A DNA stretch of 64,000 nt from Cymbidium sinense (GCA_021442155.1 CM038214.1:51590703-51654702), one strand, 5' to 3'; positions 23,574 through 35,560 are shown, numbered from the stretch's first letter. Program-made: numbers and translations. Notes: a model not told the origin generated them from the letters alone.

Positions 23574-26500
23574 TGTGGAGAAAAATTCCTATAGAGGGTG
23601 TTGCATTTTAAATCTGTTTGTGAGAAATGAAAGAGGCAACACCCTATATAAAAATTTGTCTTGGTAAGATACCATGCAGATCTGTAGATGTATTGTCTCA
23701 GAAAATAGAAGTCACTACCCTTTCATGTAACCAATCACCTTAATAAAGACTCATAAGGATGATGGGTCTGCATATGTACTAGAGATTCTTCCACTACTTT
23801 ATATGGAAAAGTAAAGCAAGGTTTATTTTAAACTGGGTTCATTAAGTTCTCTATATGGGCAAGCCCCCATAGTTAATTACATCCTAAGGGATGGGATCTC
23901 ATAGGAAAACTCTTGATGAAGGTAAATGATCATTGTCTTTGAAAATTTCAATAGGAAAAGACAATCAATCGATTGGTTTATGTTCAAAGATCAAATGAGA
24001 TTGATCAAAAGAAGGAGTTCTTATCGAAGCAAAAATAAGAAATAAGTAGGAGATGACCACGATACTCCAAAACCTAGCAAGCATCTCAAACTATCCTTTA
24101 ATCAGGCTTTACATTTTAGAAATTTATTTAGTTTATTTGAGTTATATTTTTTATTAGAATTTTAGGACTTAAGATTTCTTAACAAAAGATTAAGGAAATG
24201 CCTAAGAGGTGAGGAACTATGCTTATGGCCCACAAAAGGGAGAAGCAACCTCAGAACCTAAATCTAGGGAGCTTTAGCGAGGGTCAGAAGCACCACCTAA
24301 ATCTAAGGAGAAAATGGGTAATTGGTTTGCCTCCACAAGAGAGGAAAACCACATTGCTTGACTTAAAACCATTTATGGACAACTCCCTGATGATTTTAAA
24401 TACATGCAAATCTTTATGCTTATGCAAGATCAAATTATTATTATTATTTAGAAAGATACTAAGTCTTAGAATCACCCAACAAGACTAGATCATGTAAATG
24501 GACATGCTTCAAATGACCCAAATCTAATGCAATTCAAATTTCATTTTATTTTTATTTTTACAATTATTTTAGTGATAAAGGATTTTATTCTAAAGTGAGA
24601 AATCAAATTATTGGCCAAATAAAATAGGAGTTAGTTTTCATGCCACTTAAATCAATCTTTCTAGCAAAGGTAAGCCCTCCAATCAATATAAATAAGATCA
24701 TTGCACATATTATAAAGAAATATCAAAATGCTGTTGCTAATTCTTTTATCATTTAAACCTAAGCTTTATGAGGTTTTGTTTATTTTTTTTTTCTTTTTTT
24801 TTATTTTTTTCCTAAAGATGCCTAATCCACATGGTGCATAAGATAGGATCTATGACCAATCATCCACTTAATCAAAATATAAACAAATCATCAATCAATT
24901 ATAAAACATGAAAGGAAAAGTAGAAATTTAACTAACACATAAAATAAAAAAAATCAAATATGGATAGCTTCACTTATCAATCCATTATAAAATGAATATT
25001 ATATTTAATAAAGGAACAAAAAAAAGCATTTATTTTTATTTATTCTCCCCACCATTCTGCACCCATTATAGTCTAATATTCAAAACTTACATCTAAAAAC
25101 TATACCAGCATGATGGGCTTGTGTGTGCTTTAAGTGGTGGTATGGTAACTTTTTTAAAAGTTTGTTTTCAATAAGTTTCATTTAATTGTTAAGTTATTTT
25201 TAATTTTTTTAAAAATTTAATAGAATAACAATTAATTACTAAGAAAAAAGAGAGAGAGAGAACCTTCCAATAAGTAATTTTCTAAAGTAGGTTCACAGTT
25301 TCATTTAGGTGAATGCTTTAATTACATCTTTAATCAATCCTAAGTTTAGATAAACTCTAAACAAACCTATTCAAAAGAAAGGCATTTTAAGATTAAATAA
25401 AATGAATCAAAATTCACATAACACACATTACTTCATTTCTTTCCCAACATATATAACATGCTTATGGATGGACCCTAAGCATATATATACATACAAATAA
25501 GAGTAGTTAACATAATTTATGATCATTCTAAGTAATCCATTTAAGAAAATTTACAAGTTGAATATGCATGATTTTTCTGTAGTAGAAAAGGTTTTCCTTA
25601 TCTAAGTTTTCACATACACAAATGAAAGTAAGAAAGGCATAAGATTAACCGTGAGGTGTAAGGTACAAGACCTACTTAGTACTTAAAGCCTCAAAACCTG
25701 TGGTTGTCCAGACTAATATACCACTTTCCTTAAATACAAACATGTAAATAAGAGAAATGAAATAGAAAAAGAAAAATCTAAAAGTTTTTTAATAGACTTA
25801 TTTTTTTTATGCAATTTATGTATGTAGGTGTAGGTAACTCTTCTTAGATGGTATCATAGAGATGAATAGGATAAGAAATTTGGAGAGCATTAGGTCCTTT
25901 TCAAATGAACCTTATATCTCACCAAAATTCCTATTCAAAACTATGCCAACATAGGAAAGAAAGGAAACTTATACTAAGCTTACCTTTATAATACTTCACA
26001 TGCAACCTTATAATTAAAGTATAAGTAGCATACTTTTAGATTTGATATATCATTTATAAGTTTTAAAAATAATTTATATTTAGTAGTGATGATAGCAACT
26101 CATTTTTTATTTTAGCCAACACAAGCACATTTGACATAAAGTAAATAATTTTTTTTTTAAATTTTGAAACATGAAATTCCTAATGCATGAAGTCACATGG
26201 CATACAACTTAACATGTTGGGAAAGATCGAAAGCAATGAAATCATGTAAACCAACTTACTTTACTTAAGTCCTAAAGACATTATTATAGAATAAGAAAAT
26301 TTAGAACAAATCAAAGTGAATTTCAAAATGATTTTTGTTTAGTTTGAAATTTGATTTAAGATGAGTTTGTTGTTACTAACCCATTTCCACAAGTGCTTTG
26401 TATTTTTGTTTAATTTTTAAGTAATTAGATCCATTTTTATGTGTTGATTAGGTTAAGGTATGAATTAAGTGGCTTAATTAATCCTTACCTACACCACCTT

Positions 26501-27937
26501 AGAAGATTTAACTAAATAATTATGAGCTAATGAAATGACATAAAAACCACAAGGAATTTAAATTTGTAATGCACCTAATAATGATAATGACTAATGTGAT
26601 TTGGCTCATAATTAAAAGTTAATTAAGCTAAATGGTTTAACTTAAGTAATTTCAAAATATCCTTTCACACATGTGAATTGGATTTTGATTTCCTTAATTG
26701 AACTTAGGCTACTAAACACCTAAGCATCTACCCAAGGTAGATTAATTAAGTTTTGGAACTTTTTAGAATTTTTTAAAATTGATTAAGGGGATAATTAATG
26801 AGTTAAACCCTTAATTAAGAGGAGATTAAGGAGAAAAGAGGGGGTTTAGGGAATGGCTTAGGAGAAATGCCCCAAAAATTATTCCATAAACCTCCAACTT
26901 ATTGGATATGAGCTTAATCAACCCTAATCATTGGGTGAAGCCACTAAGCACACCTTAATTACCCTTAATTGCATGAAAGGGGTAATTAGAGAATGAAATA
27001 GCAATTTTCCCAATTGAGCCCTCAATAAATCTCAAGAAAATTAGGATAGGTAGAGGTCATCCCCTAAAATGAACTCCAGAAATTTGAGATTAATTGATGA
27101 CATAATTAAAGGATTCTTAGCTAATTAAGATTCTTAAAGAAACCCAAATTTAGAGAAATGAGTAATTTAAAATAAATTGAAATTATTTTTAAAATATTCT
27201 AGATGAAATTATCTTTCCACAACATTTTTCTATTTTTTTTAGATAGAATTTTAAATTTTAGAAGTTTTCTAAATTAATTAGTAATTAATTAGTGCATTTC
27301 CTTTATCCTAACTAATCCCTAGCTCACGGTGTGACGCATGGTGGCGGTGTTTAGCGCACTTTACACGCATCGCGCCTTGAGGGGGTGACTTAAACGTCAC
27401 ATCATAAATGGCAGCAATGGCGGACGCGTTTATATCCTTAGTCATCCAATTAAAGATCGGACGGCTAAGGATTCACCCACAGTTTAAAATAGATAAATGG
27501 ATTTACTAAATATGCTGAATAATCTTAGTTGTCCATCTAAAATGCATGGATGGAAGGCTGAGATGAGCCAAGTTATTCCCCTTGATCAAAAGAGACAAAC
27601 CATGATCAAGGGGAACATCCAAGCTCGATCTAGAATGGAATCACACCAAAATTAACCCACACCATCTAGAAATGGAACAATAATTCCAACGGCCAAAATT
27701 TGATGAGGTAGCTTCATCTGGTGGAGACGAAGCCCTGTTGAAATTCCCAGGCCTTGGGATTGAGTGGATCAATGGATGGACCAACACCACTTCATTTGGG
27801 CTTCAGCTTTGATTGGATTGATCCTTTCCTTACTATTAGAACTCCAATGTGAGCTTGAGTGAGCTCAAATTGGTCTTTAGAAGAAGTGTGTAGGAGGAAT
27901 TTAGAAGAAATCAAGTGTAGAGGAAGTTAGTAATTCA
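23574..27937 (-). repeat. E1 3' LTR (copy A)
   Basis: Paired with 44,408-49,107. Read on minus, the right end is TGAATTAC and the left end is TTCTCCACA, so the TG...CA termini fit. The left boundary is where homology to copy B stops: copy A enters integrase of E0, copy B enters the PBS-like site. The right boundary is inferred from a purine-rich tract on minus and is less sure. Copy A has about 510 bp (24,011-24,522) that copy B lacks, and copy B has extra sequence at 45,190-46,200. AT-rich, with a GC-richer island at 27,310-27,480. The plus frame 24,219-24,488 and its minus shadow are not supported as genes. Confidence 0.68.
27428..27437 (-). promoter_or_regulatory. Candidate TATA box of LTR A
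   Basis: Minus strand reads GGATATAAAC at the edge of the only GC-rich island in the LTR (27,310-27,480), about 500 bp from the inferred LTR start. The same element is conserved in copy B at 48,507-48,520. On the transcribed side lies CCGTCCGATCTTTAAT and on the other GCGTCC. This is position and composition evidence only. Confidence 0.42.
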
Positions 27938-27956
27938 CTCTACCTCTCCTATTTTT
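27938..27956 (-). other. Candidate polypurine tract of E1
   Basis: Minus reads AAAAATAGGAGAGGTAGAG followed at once by TGAATT, the inferred LTR start. The equivalent site beside copy B (49,108-49,122) reads AATAGGGGAGGTTGAG then TGAATT. A PPT primes plus-strand DNA synthesis. Other purine runs exist inside the element, so this is a best guess. Confidence 0.45.
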
Positions 27957-28479
27957 GCACTATGCAAAATCAAGAAAGAAGAATTCAAATACCTTCTAAA
28001 GACCTTGAGAATGCTCCCTAATGAATGCTAAGGGTTCCTAAGCTTCAATTGATAGAGAGTGAATTAAAATTTCATTGAATTAGGGGGAGTATATCTCCCC
28101 TTACGGCAATCGAATGACCGAACCATGAGTTTCCATTTTGATCCAATTGCTCAAATTGGAGAGGTTATTTAGGCTATTTTTAGTTGCACATGGTTGGTTT
28201 GGCCCAAGGAATGGATTGCCAAATTTCCATGTGCTGAATTTAAGCTTAAGAGGGAATTTGAAAATTCAATTTTGCTCTAAGTGGTCAGGTTTGGTCTAGG
28301 GACCAAATGGCCTGACCCAAACCCATTGGGTTAGGTGCGCCATTCATCCCTAAGTCCCCTTTAGCTTTTAGGAAAGCCTCAAGTGATTGTGAAGAGGGTA
28401 TGACCAAAATACCCATGGGCTAGGCCAAAATTTGTTCTGTGGCCTAGGTGTAGAATGGTCATTTTTCTAATTTTTTTCA

Positions 28480-29400
28480 CTTTGGACATGTTGGCTATGT
28501 GGAGAAATTAGGTTTGGCCAAGTTTAATTGGATTTGGAATCCATTTGATAGGGTTTGGCTCATGTTGACCCATTTAGGTCAAAATGGGTCAACTTGGGTC
28601 AAGTTGACCAATAGGTTAAATTGGGTCAAACTAAAGATTGGGTCAACTTCATATGACCATTTGAAATATTTTGCTGGCTTTGGTTTGGTTCAATTTGGTA
28701 TACATTTAGTTTTGGCTCATATCCCTTCACTTAGGTCAAATGGGTCAAGTTAACCTATTTGACCCATTTGACCTATTTGGGTTAGGTCAAGGGTAGGTTT
28801 AGGTTAGGTTAGTCATATGGAGTGGATTGGTATCTTTCTTTCCAATCAATTTTGGTTAGGTTCAATTTTGGCTCAATATGACCCCTTTAGGCCATGTTGG
28901 GTCTAGTTGGCCAATTGAGGCTTTGGTTAGGTTCCACAAGTGATTTAGGATGGACTTGACCCATTGGTTCTAATCAATTTGGCTTAGATTAAGTTTTGAC
29001 ACAATTTGACCCTTTTGGTCAAAATGGGTCAACTTGGGTCAAGTGGGCCAATTGGGCTAGGTTAGGCTCAAATGTTGGCTTGGTCAAGTTCAAACATAGG
29101 TTATGAGTGAACTTAGATCAATGGTTTCAATCAATTTGGCCTATGGTGGAATTTGGCTATGTAAGATTTTATTTTAGGTAAGGTTTGACATGGTTTGACC
29201 CAATTTGATTGATTGCTCTTCCCATGATGTTTGTTGATCATGATGAGAGGGATATATGAGTTTGGTTCAATCTAATTTGGTTAGGATCAAAAGTTGGCTC
29301 ATAAGGGTACTTTAGGTCACTTTGGGTCAAGTGAGCCTAAGTGTGTCAAATGGCTTGGTCAAAGCTTGATTTGAAGTTAATTGATCTTGTACATGGATTT
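28480..29400 (-). repeat. E1 3' region: tract dense in GGTCAA/TTGACC
   Basis: Short imperfect repeats of TTGGGTCAA and TTGACCCATTTAGGTCAA. At least twelve TTGAC cores, counting both strands, fall within 28,565-28,790 alone. The plus frame 28,499-28,753 is a by-product of the repeat. The tract lies between the PPT candidate and the 185-bp hairpin repeats. Homologous tracts are at 49,640-50,440 and 55,050-55,960. TTGAC[C/T] is the core W-box bound by plant WRKY factors; any binding here is inference. Confidence 0.7.
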
Positions 29401-30560
29401 ATGATTAAAATATAAATCCATTTACAAGTGGTTTGAAGTCAAATGTATTTTGTTTCATTTGAAAATTTCATATTCAATGGAAGAATATGACAAGATTTTG
29501 GGTTTGATTTTTGAATTAGGTTTTGATTTAATGATTGAAGTTTGGATTTATATATGAGTTCGTGATTATAGGATTGATTGAACCATGAGAGAAAATCAAG
29601 AGTTTGGCTTGATTTGAAATTGATTTGGCTAAGTTCAAGATTTTGATTTGAAAGGCTTAGATTAGATTTGGATGGATTTGAGTTTGATTTTTTGAATTGG
29701 TTTTGATTGTTTGAATTTCTATTTCATTTTTATATGTGAATATAAATGAGGATATAAATTTATCATGAGAAAATTTCAATGATTTGAAGGGGTTTAATCA
29801 TGATTTAGGTTAAATCCATTAAAGGGAATTTAAAAGATTTAAAGAAATTTTTAATTTGAAACTTAATTTTTGAATTGTATTTGATTGATTTATGTTTATA
29901 TTTCATTTATATATGAGAATATAAATGAGAATATAAATAAGTTTTAAGAAAATCTCATGAGTTTGAATAGGTTTGATGAAAGTTTTGGTTAAGTCCTTAA
30001 GGGAGGCTTAAGGATTTAAGGGAATTTCAAAGATTTTAAATTTGGAATTTAATTTTTTAAGTTGGATTTAATTAATTTATATTTATATTTCATTTATATA
30101 TGAGAATATAAATGAGGTTAAAAATAAGTTTTGAGAAAATCCCATGAATTTGAATAGGTTTGATCAAGATTTAGAGTTGATTTTGGCTAAGTCATTTAGT
30201 GGAAAATTAAAGGGATTTAAGAAAGTTTTCATGAATTGATTTGGATTTTTGAATTTGATTTGATGGGTTTGAATTTAGATTTCATTTATATGAGAATATA
30301 AATGAGAACATAAATTGATCATGAGAAAATCTCAAAGATTTGAATAGGTTTGAATCATAGTTTTCGTTAAGTCCTTTAGGGAAGCTTAGGGACTTAGGCA
30401 AAATTTAGACTTAGGAATTTTTGGTGGATTTTGATCATGCGTTTCAATCATGGATTTCAATAATATGGAGTTGATTTGAGTTTAGAGAAAATCAAATAGA
30501 ATTGATTTGGAGTTTTACTTGAAAGAAGGAAACTGAGGAATGGTTTAAGCTAAGGGTAGG
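29401..30560 (-). repeat. E1 3' region: ~185-bp hairpin-bearing repeats
   Basis: Four units at about 29,724, 29,903, 30,090 and 30,282 (spacing about 179, 187 and 192 bp). Each holds the inverted repeat TCATTTATAT and ATATAAATGA. The 10-bp arms are perfect in the last three units: 29,903-29,912 with 29,919-29,928, 30,090-30,099 with 30,106-30,115, and 30,282-30,291 with 30,296-30,305. The second half of the unit carries GGTTAAGTCC...GGGACTTA, which at 30,368-30,374 and 30,390-30,396 forms a perfect 7-bp stem. Homologous arrays lie at about 50,800-51,480 and 56,310-56,660. Confidence 0.72.
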
Positions 30561-31089
30561 AAGTTTTCCTAACACCCCTAAGGCATGACCTATTTCTATG
30601 ACTAACTCTTCTAAGTCTTCCAGGGCTAGGTTGAGTGTCCACCAAATCATTATATGTGTCTTAAGACTTAGGAAATCTTAAAGTCTAAGAGAAATCATAT
30701 GCCTAAAATGGAGGGGTTGAGAGCTCCTTCTAAAAATGAGGTCAACAAAGGGCGCCTAAACGGTGTGGCGTGACTGACAAGGAACACCGCACATATTGGT
30801 GTTGAATGAAATGATCAACAGCACTAGAAGATCACAAGAACTAACAGAAACAACTTATCCTTAACCCAATGAAAGGAAAGAATCTAGAGCTTAGTGCAAT
30901 GTGGCTCTACTTATGTCCAAGACATAAGAGAGAGGGAAGAAATCCACTAAGGGATATAATGTGAACCTTCCACTAGGGAAGAAGGTTCAAGTCATCTAGA
31001 AGAAGATGAAAGGTTTGATTTGATTCTCATTGAGGAGGGATCTCCACTAAGGGAGAGGGTTGAATTTATTTCAAATTTTTTATTAGGTT
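30561..31089 (-). other. E1 3' region: spacer between repeat types
   Basis: Non-coding stretch conserved in all three 3' regions (compare about 51,640-52,180 and 56,790-57,340). It holds a CCTAAGGCATGAC word, AGCTCCTTCTAAAAATGAGGTCAA and a GGCGCC-like patch followed by GTGTGGCGTGACTGACAA. No repeat periodicity or open frame of interest is seen. Confidence 0.5.
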
Positions 31090-33580
31090 TAAATTTTTTT
31101 TTAGGATGAACCCTATGGGTTTGCAATGGGTTGTACTGAATATGAGCCATGGAGGCTAAGACCTAATTTAGATCTACCAATCCAAAGGGGTAGTCTACTA
31201 AGCATATAGTAGGACTATTCAACCAAAGGGATGCCTTTCGATATGCAAACAGTTGTACTAGGAAGAAAGCATAGTAGACTTACATCCTCCAAGTAAGGAC
31301 CAATTACTGGGGTAATCTATTGGCAAGACAACAGATTGAACCCAACCTAGGGCTGACTATTGAGTGAGTGCCACTGGGGGACTTATATTAGCTCAAAGAT
31401 AACTAAGATTGATTTCATTTTTAGATTTTTTTTGTTTTGATTATGATGGATTCCATAGGTTTTTGATGAACCGTACTGAGTAGGGGCCACGTAAGCCTAA
31501 AACTAACTCAGATTTATCTATTCAAAGAGAGTAGTCTACCAACCATAAGGTAGGACTATCCAACTAAGGAGAAATGCCTTTTGGTACATAATGGTCAAGC
31601 CTAAAGAAGAAAGCACAGAGACTCACATCTTCAAAAGATAAGAAACCACTAGGGTGATCAGTTTCTTTAAGCAACAAATCAAACTTGACGTAGGGCTGAC
31701 TATTGAGTGAATGCCACTAGGGGACTTAAATCAGCTCAAAGATAATTAAAATATTAATTTTTATTTTTTATTTATTTTGATGGATTATGTTGGTTTGTGA
31801 TGGATCACATTGAAAAGGATCTTATAGAAGCCTACACCTATCTCATATTTACTGAACTAAAGGGAGTAACTTCCCGGTTGAAAAGAGAACTATCCAACCA
31901 AAGGAGTGCCTTTTGGTTTATAATAATCAATTAATGGAAAGAAAGCTTGAGGAATCACATCTCCCACTAGAAAATCTCACTGGGGTGCTTGGTTACTTTA
32001 GGAAATAAATCAAACCTGACCTATGGCTTCCCGTTGATTTGCGACAATCATTCTAGAAAGAATGCATCATAGTATTATTTCTTTCAAAGTAGAATGACTG
32101 TCGGGGTAACCTGCTTGTGGAAAAAAAAATTGAACCCAACCTAAGGGTGACTATGGAGTGAGTACCGACCCAGGGATTTATCTCAACTCAGGTTGTCAAG
32201 CAATTCCTATAAGGAATTCTCCTAACACTACTTTAAGATAGGATGCCTTCTTGGGAGAAGGGGCCCTTTGGGGGCTTGAATTCCAAATCCATAAGCGAAT
32301 TAATTTTGTTTGTTTCATTTGTTTATTTTAGTTTAGTTTATTTATTTTATTGTGGACCCTATTAGTTTATGATGGATCAAACTGAGAAGGAGCTTATATC
32401 AACTTAGACCTATCTCAGATTTACTAAACCAAGGGAAAATATGTGCATCCGTTGAACAAATTTTCCAACCACAGGGGTGGCTACTAGGAAAGGGGGACTG
32501 TCCAATCCAAAAGTAACCTAGGTAGTGTCTAAATGGAGTCACAAAGGACTTGATCCAAATAGAGTGCCCACAAGGGATGGGGTTGGTAAGGGCTTAATCT
32601 AACACCGTGGAGAAGATGACATGGCTAGTCATAAATCCAATAGGTATTTGGTGTCCAACTTAAGGAGAAAGCACATGGACTCATATCTTCCAAGAGTGGT
32701 GTACCCATTGGGTGAGTCGCTGTCTAGCGGACATCAACCAACCTATGGTGCTTGTCATTTTGCAACAATCAGCCTAGAAAGAAAGCTTGGGGACTCACAT
32801 CCTCCTATAGTAGGATTGACTGCTAGGATAGTTTGTCTTCAACTCCATAGGTGTTATCCGACCTAGGGTGATTACTGCGTGAATTCCACTAGGGGACTTA
32901 TATAACTCAAAAGTAGTCAAGAGGAAAAGAGCCTCTGGGGGACTTATCCTAAAACTCAAATATACTTGACCTAGTTAGAGCATGATGGCTAATTCAAGAA
33001 GAAAGTATGGGGACTCACATCTTCTTAAATAAAGTTAACATGAGGTAGTTTAATGGCTAGGTAGTGAAGACTACCATACTAATAAGGTGCTCATTGGTTA
33101 ACAATGATCAAGTTAGGAAGAAAGCACGGGGACTCACATCCTCCAAATAAATGACCACTAGGGTAACATACGAGCGACGTAGCATGTAGACCTGACCTAG
33201 AGCAGCTAATGAGTGAGTACCATAGGGGGACTTGCTCCCACATCAAAATAGCTCGAGATAAAAGATTTGTGTTTATTTTTGTGTATGTGTTAAAAGGAAT
33301 AGGATGCCTCTGGGGGACTCTTACACCTATCTTAAAACATGTTTGTAGAATTATGGAATGATTCCATGGATGGCAAGAAGAATTCCCACTAAGAAAGGAT
33401 GATGCTTGGGTTCTCTCACACCTAACTTAGTTATACTAACGGGTTCTCTTACAACTATTCTAATAGCATCAAGAGATTGTGTTTGTGTTGTGAAAGAGGG
33501 ATAGGATGCTAATGGGGGATACTTACACCTGCCCTAGACACATCATAGTGAATTCACAAGATAAGCAAACAACACTTTGA
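31090..33580 (-). repeat. E1 3' region: ~335-bp tandem repeats
   Basis: The landmark 'GATGGATCC..TGGTTTG.GATGGAT..ACTGAG.AGG' recurs near 31,107, 31,444, 31,780 and 32,353. A second landmark, AGAAAGC....GGACTCACATCCTCC, appears about eight times between 31,262 and 33,145. The order and spacing match in E1b (52,192, 52,527, 52,860, 53,437) and E2 (57,350, 57,686, 58,020, 58,565), so the array predates the copies. Tandem repeats between integrase and the 3' LTR are known from Tat-group elements and can seed satellites. The plus frame 32,621-32,866 is not supported as a gene. Confidence 0.75.
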
Positions 33581-33664
33581 GAAAAGAGAAGAATTGATGA
33601 ATGAAATCAAATTTAGTTCTTTTTATTAATGATTATTTTCAAACAAGTTTTGTTTCATGGGTAA
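33581..33664 (-). other. E1 spacer between integrase end and repeats
   Basis: Short non-coding stretch directly after the integrase reading region, conserved beside 54,190-54,261 and 59,800-59,874 (GAATGAAAT.AAATTTAGTTCTTTTT..TTAATGATTA on +). Confidence 0.5.
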
Positions 33665-34800
33665 TATTTTTTTAGATAGAGCCCATTAATTATAAGCATC
33701 GGGAATTCCCATTTACAATCAATATGCTGATACGATCCTCCTTGGTAGGCCTTCTCTATGACATAGGGCTTTCCAAACTGGTTTCAAACTTGACTCCCAT
33801 CTTTCGACAGGCAACAATTGGTCTCCTTAGGACTAACACAAGTTCTCCTACTCAAAAAGACCTAGGGCAGACTAGCTTATTATGAGCATGAATCATTTTG
33901 GCCTTGTACAACTTGGGGTTCGGACACGCCCGTAGGTGACTCTCCTCCAAACCTTCGAGCTCTTTTAACCATAACTTTGCATTCTGCTCTGTAGTGATCT
34001 TGTTACCTAATGTTATCCTTAGTGATAAAAGTTGAACTTCTAAGAGAAGAACGGCTTCAAACCCATACACTAAGTAAAATGAAACTGAGTTAGAGTTCGG
34101 TATGTGATGTGGTAGGCCCATAAGGCTTCAACCAACTGGTCATTCCATTATTATTTGTTGTCATCAAGAGTATTCTTCAGTATCTAGATGAGAGTTTTGT
34201 TGAATGCTTGTGCTAAGCCATTAGCTCTGGGGTAGTAGATGGTGGAGTCTCTCCAATATATATCATTTCTTCTAGCAATATAGTTGATCTTCATGCTTTT
34301 GAATGCAGTATCATTATCAGATATAATTTGTCAAGGCACCCCAAACCTATATACGATATGGTTCTTGAAAAATTGAAGCACATGGTGAGCTATGACCTCT
34401 CTGAGTGGGATGGCTTCTGCCCACTTGGAAAAGTAGTTGGTAGCAGCTAAGATGAATCAATGCCCCTTGAAAGAAGGAGGATCAATCAGACCTACAATGT
34501 TGGTACCCCAACACTCAAATGGCCATGAAGCCAATGTAGGGTATAGAATGCTGGGTGGTTGGTGGAGGACCACACCGTGCATCTGACACTGATGGCATAT
34601 CCTAGCTACTTCCATGCAATTTATGATCATCAAAGGCTAGTAGTATCAAAGACTTTTAATCTCTGACTTCATCTTTAGACTGGATTGATGCACTCCACAT
34701 AGACCTGAATGTACCACAGTTAAAATGCCACTGGCTTCATGTTTGTCTAAACAACATAATCACATTTGGTCAAAGGACCATCAGTACAGGATGCCATCAA
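33665..34800 (-). pseudogene. E1 integrase relic
   Basis: Minus-strand integrase with parts in the normal order. The zinc-finger region has ICHQCQ and VVLHQPPSILYPTLASWPF (about 34,500-34,610). The catalytic core has FILAATNYFSKWAEAIPL, IISDNDTAFKS and a PRANGLAQAF block (about 34,190-34,460). The C-terminal part has SVSFYLVYGFEAVLLLEV, MIHAHNKLVCPRSF and a broken GPY/F module. Stops interrupt the frame, for example next to FILAAT. Of the D,D,E triad, the first Asp position reads Asn and the Glu position reads Gln, and only the middle Asp is kept. The longest open piece is 33,852-34,121. The protein would join element cDNA to host DNA in the nucleus; this copy cannot. Confidence 0.88.
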
Positions 34801-34822
34801 CAAGAGCATAAGAAAGAGCTCT

Positions 34823-35560
34823 CTATTTTACTTGATGGGTTTGTAATTTCTCTTGAGGTAGTTTACTGATGTTTAAGTAATTTATGAAAGGTTGGCTCCA
34901 ATCCAGCTCCTTGACCATGTTGGTAACGACAACTTCCCCTTCAAGAGAAAGTCTTTCGATGAGTTCCGAAATAATAAGGGATAAGACTTGTCTATTTTGG
35001 ACCCTTATTGAAATGGACTCATCTTCTGAACATGCCAACTCTTTGGCCAGTTTAGCCAAGGAATATGCTACTACATTATCTACTCGAGGAACCTTATAGA
35101 TGGTAACTTTGGGAATTTGGGCCAACAGCTCCATGGTATACTCATAGTAGTGACAAAGCCTGGACTTGAGGACCTGGCAGGACCCGGCAATCTGGTTAAT
35201 GACCAGTTGAGAATCCCTAAAGATATTGATGTTCTTGACACTGATAGTGATGGCTAACTCCAAATTGGTAATCAAAGCCTCATACTCAGCTTCATTGTTG
35301 GTGTAGGGGTTAGAAAGATAGTATAAGAATCTCTTCACATTATGGTTTAGATTTAGAAAAACTATTCTTACCCCTGCCTTTCCTGGGAGAATAGATCGTG
35401 GTGCATCACTTTAAGAAAAGAAGAAGTGCCATCAAAATACATCTCCCATCGGTGGTTGCTGACCTTCGCTAAGTTCATGATTTGTTCATTGGGGAGATCA
35501 TCACTAAGCGGAGAATCAGCAGGAAGTGGGTGTGCTTCTAAGAAATCCACTAGTGCCTAT
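34823..35560 (-). pseudogene. E1 RNase H domain, partly open
   Basis: Longest open stretch of the cluster is 34,823-35,338 (171 codons, minus). It has TNNEAEYEALI with the catalytic Glu, and FRDSQLVINQIAGS with a catalytic Asp, both classic for Gypsy RNase H. The first Asp lies upstream in WEMYFDGTSSFLK (about 35,430-35,465), in a separate frame closed by a stop at 35,368. The tail after the RNase H fold (RVDNVVAYSLAKLAKEL and onward) leads toward integrase. The domain removes RNA from RNA/DNA hybrids during reverse transcription. One frame break separates the two halves. Confidence 0.87.

Noticed and set aside
24219..24488. Plus frame of 89 codons in the LTR A-only segment
   Set aside because: No recognisable domain, and an overlapping minus frame of similar length exists. 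It is kept only as part of the LTR indel noted above.
23574..33664. Treating all ~10 kb of shared sequence as the LTR
   Set aside because: The purine-rich tract followed by TGAATT at both copies, the TATA position, and the known habit of Tat-type elements to carry repeats after integrase favour a 4.4-4.7 kb LTR plus a 3' region. The larger LTR cannot be fully excluded.
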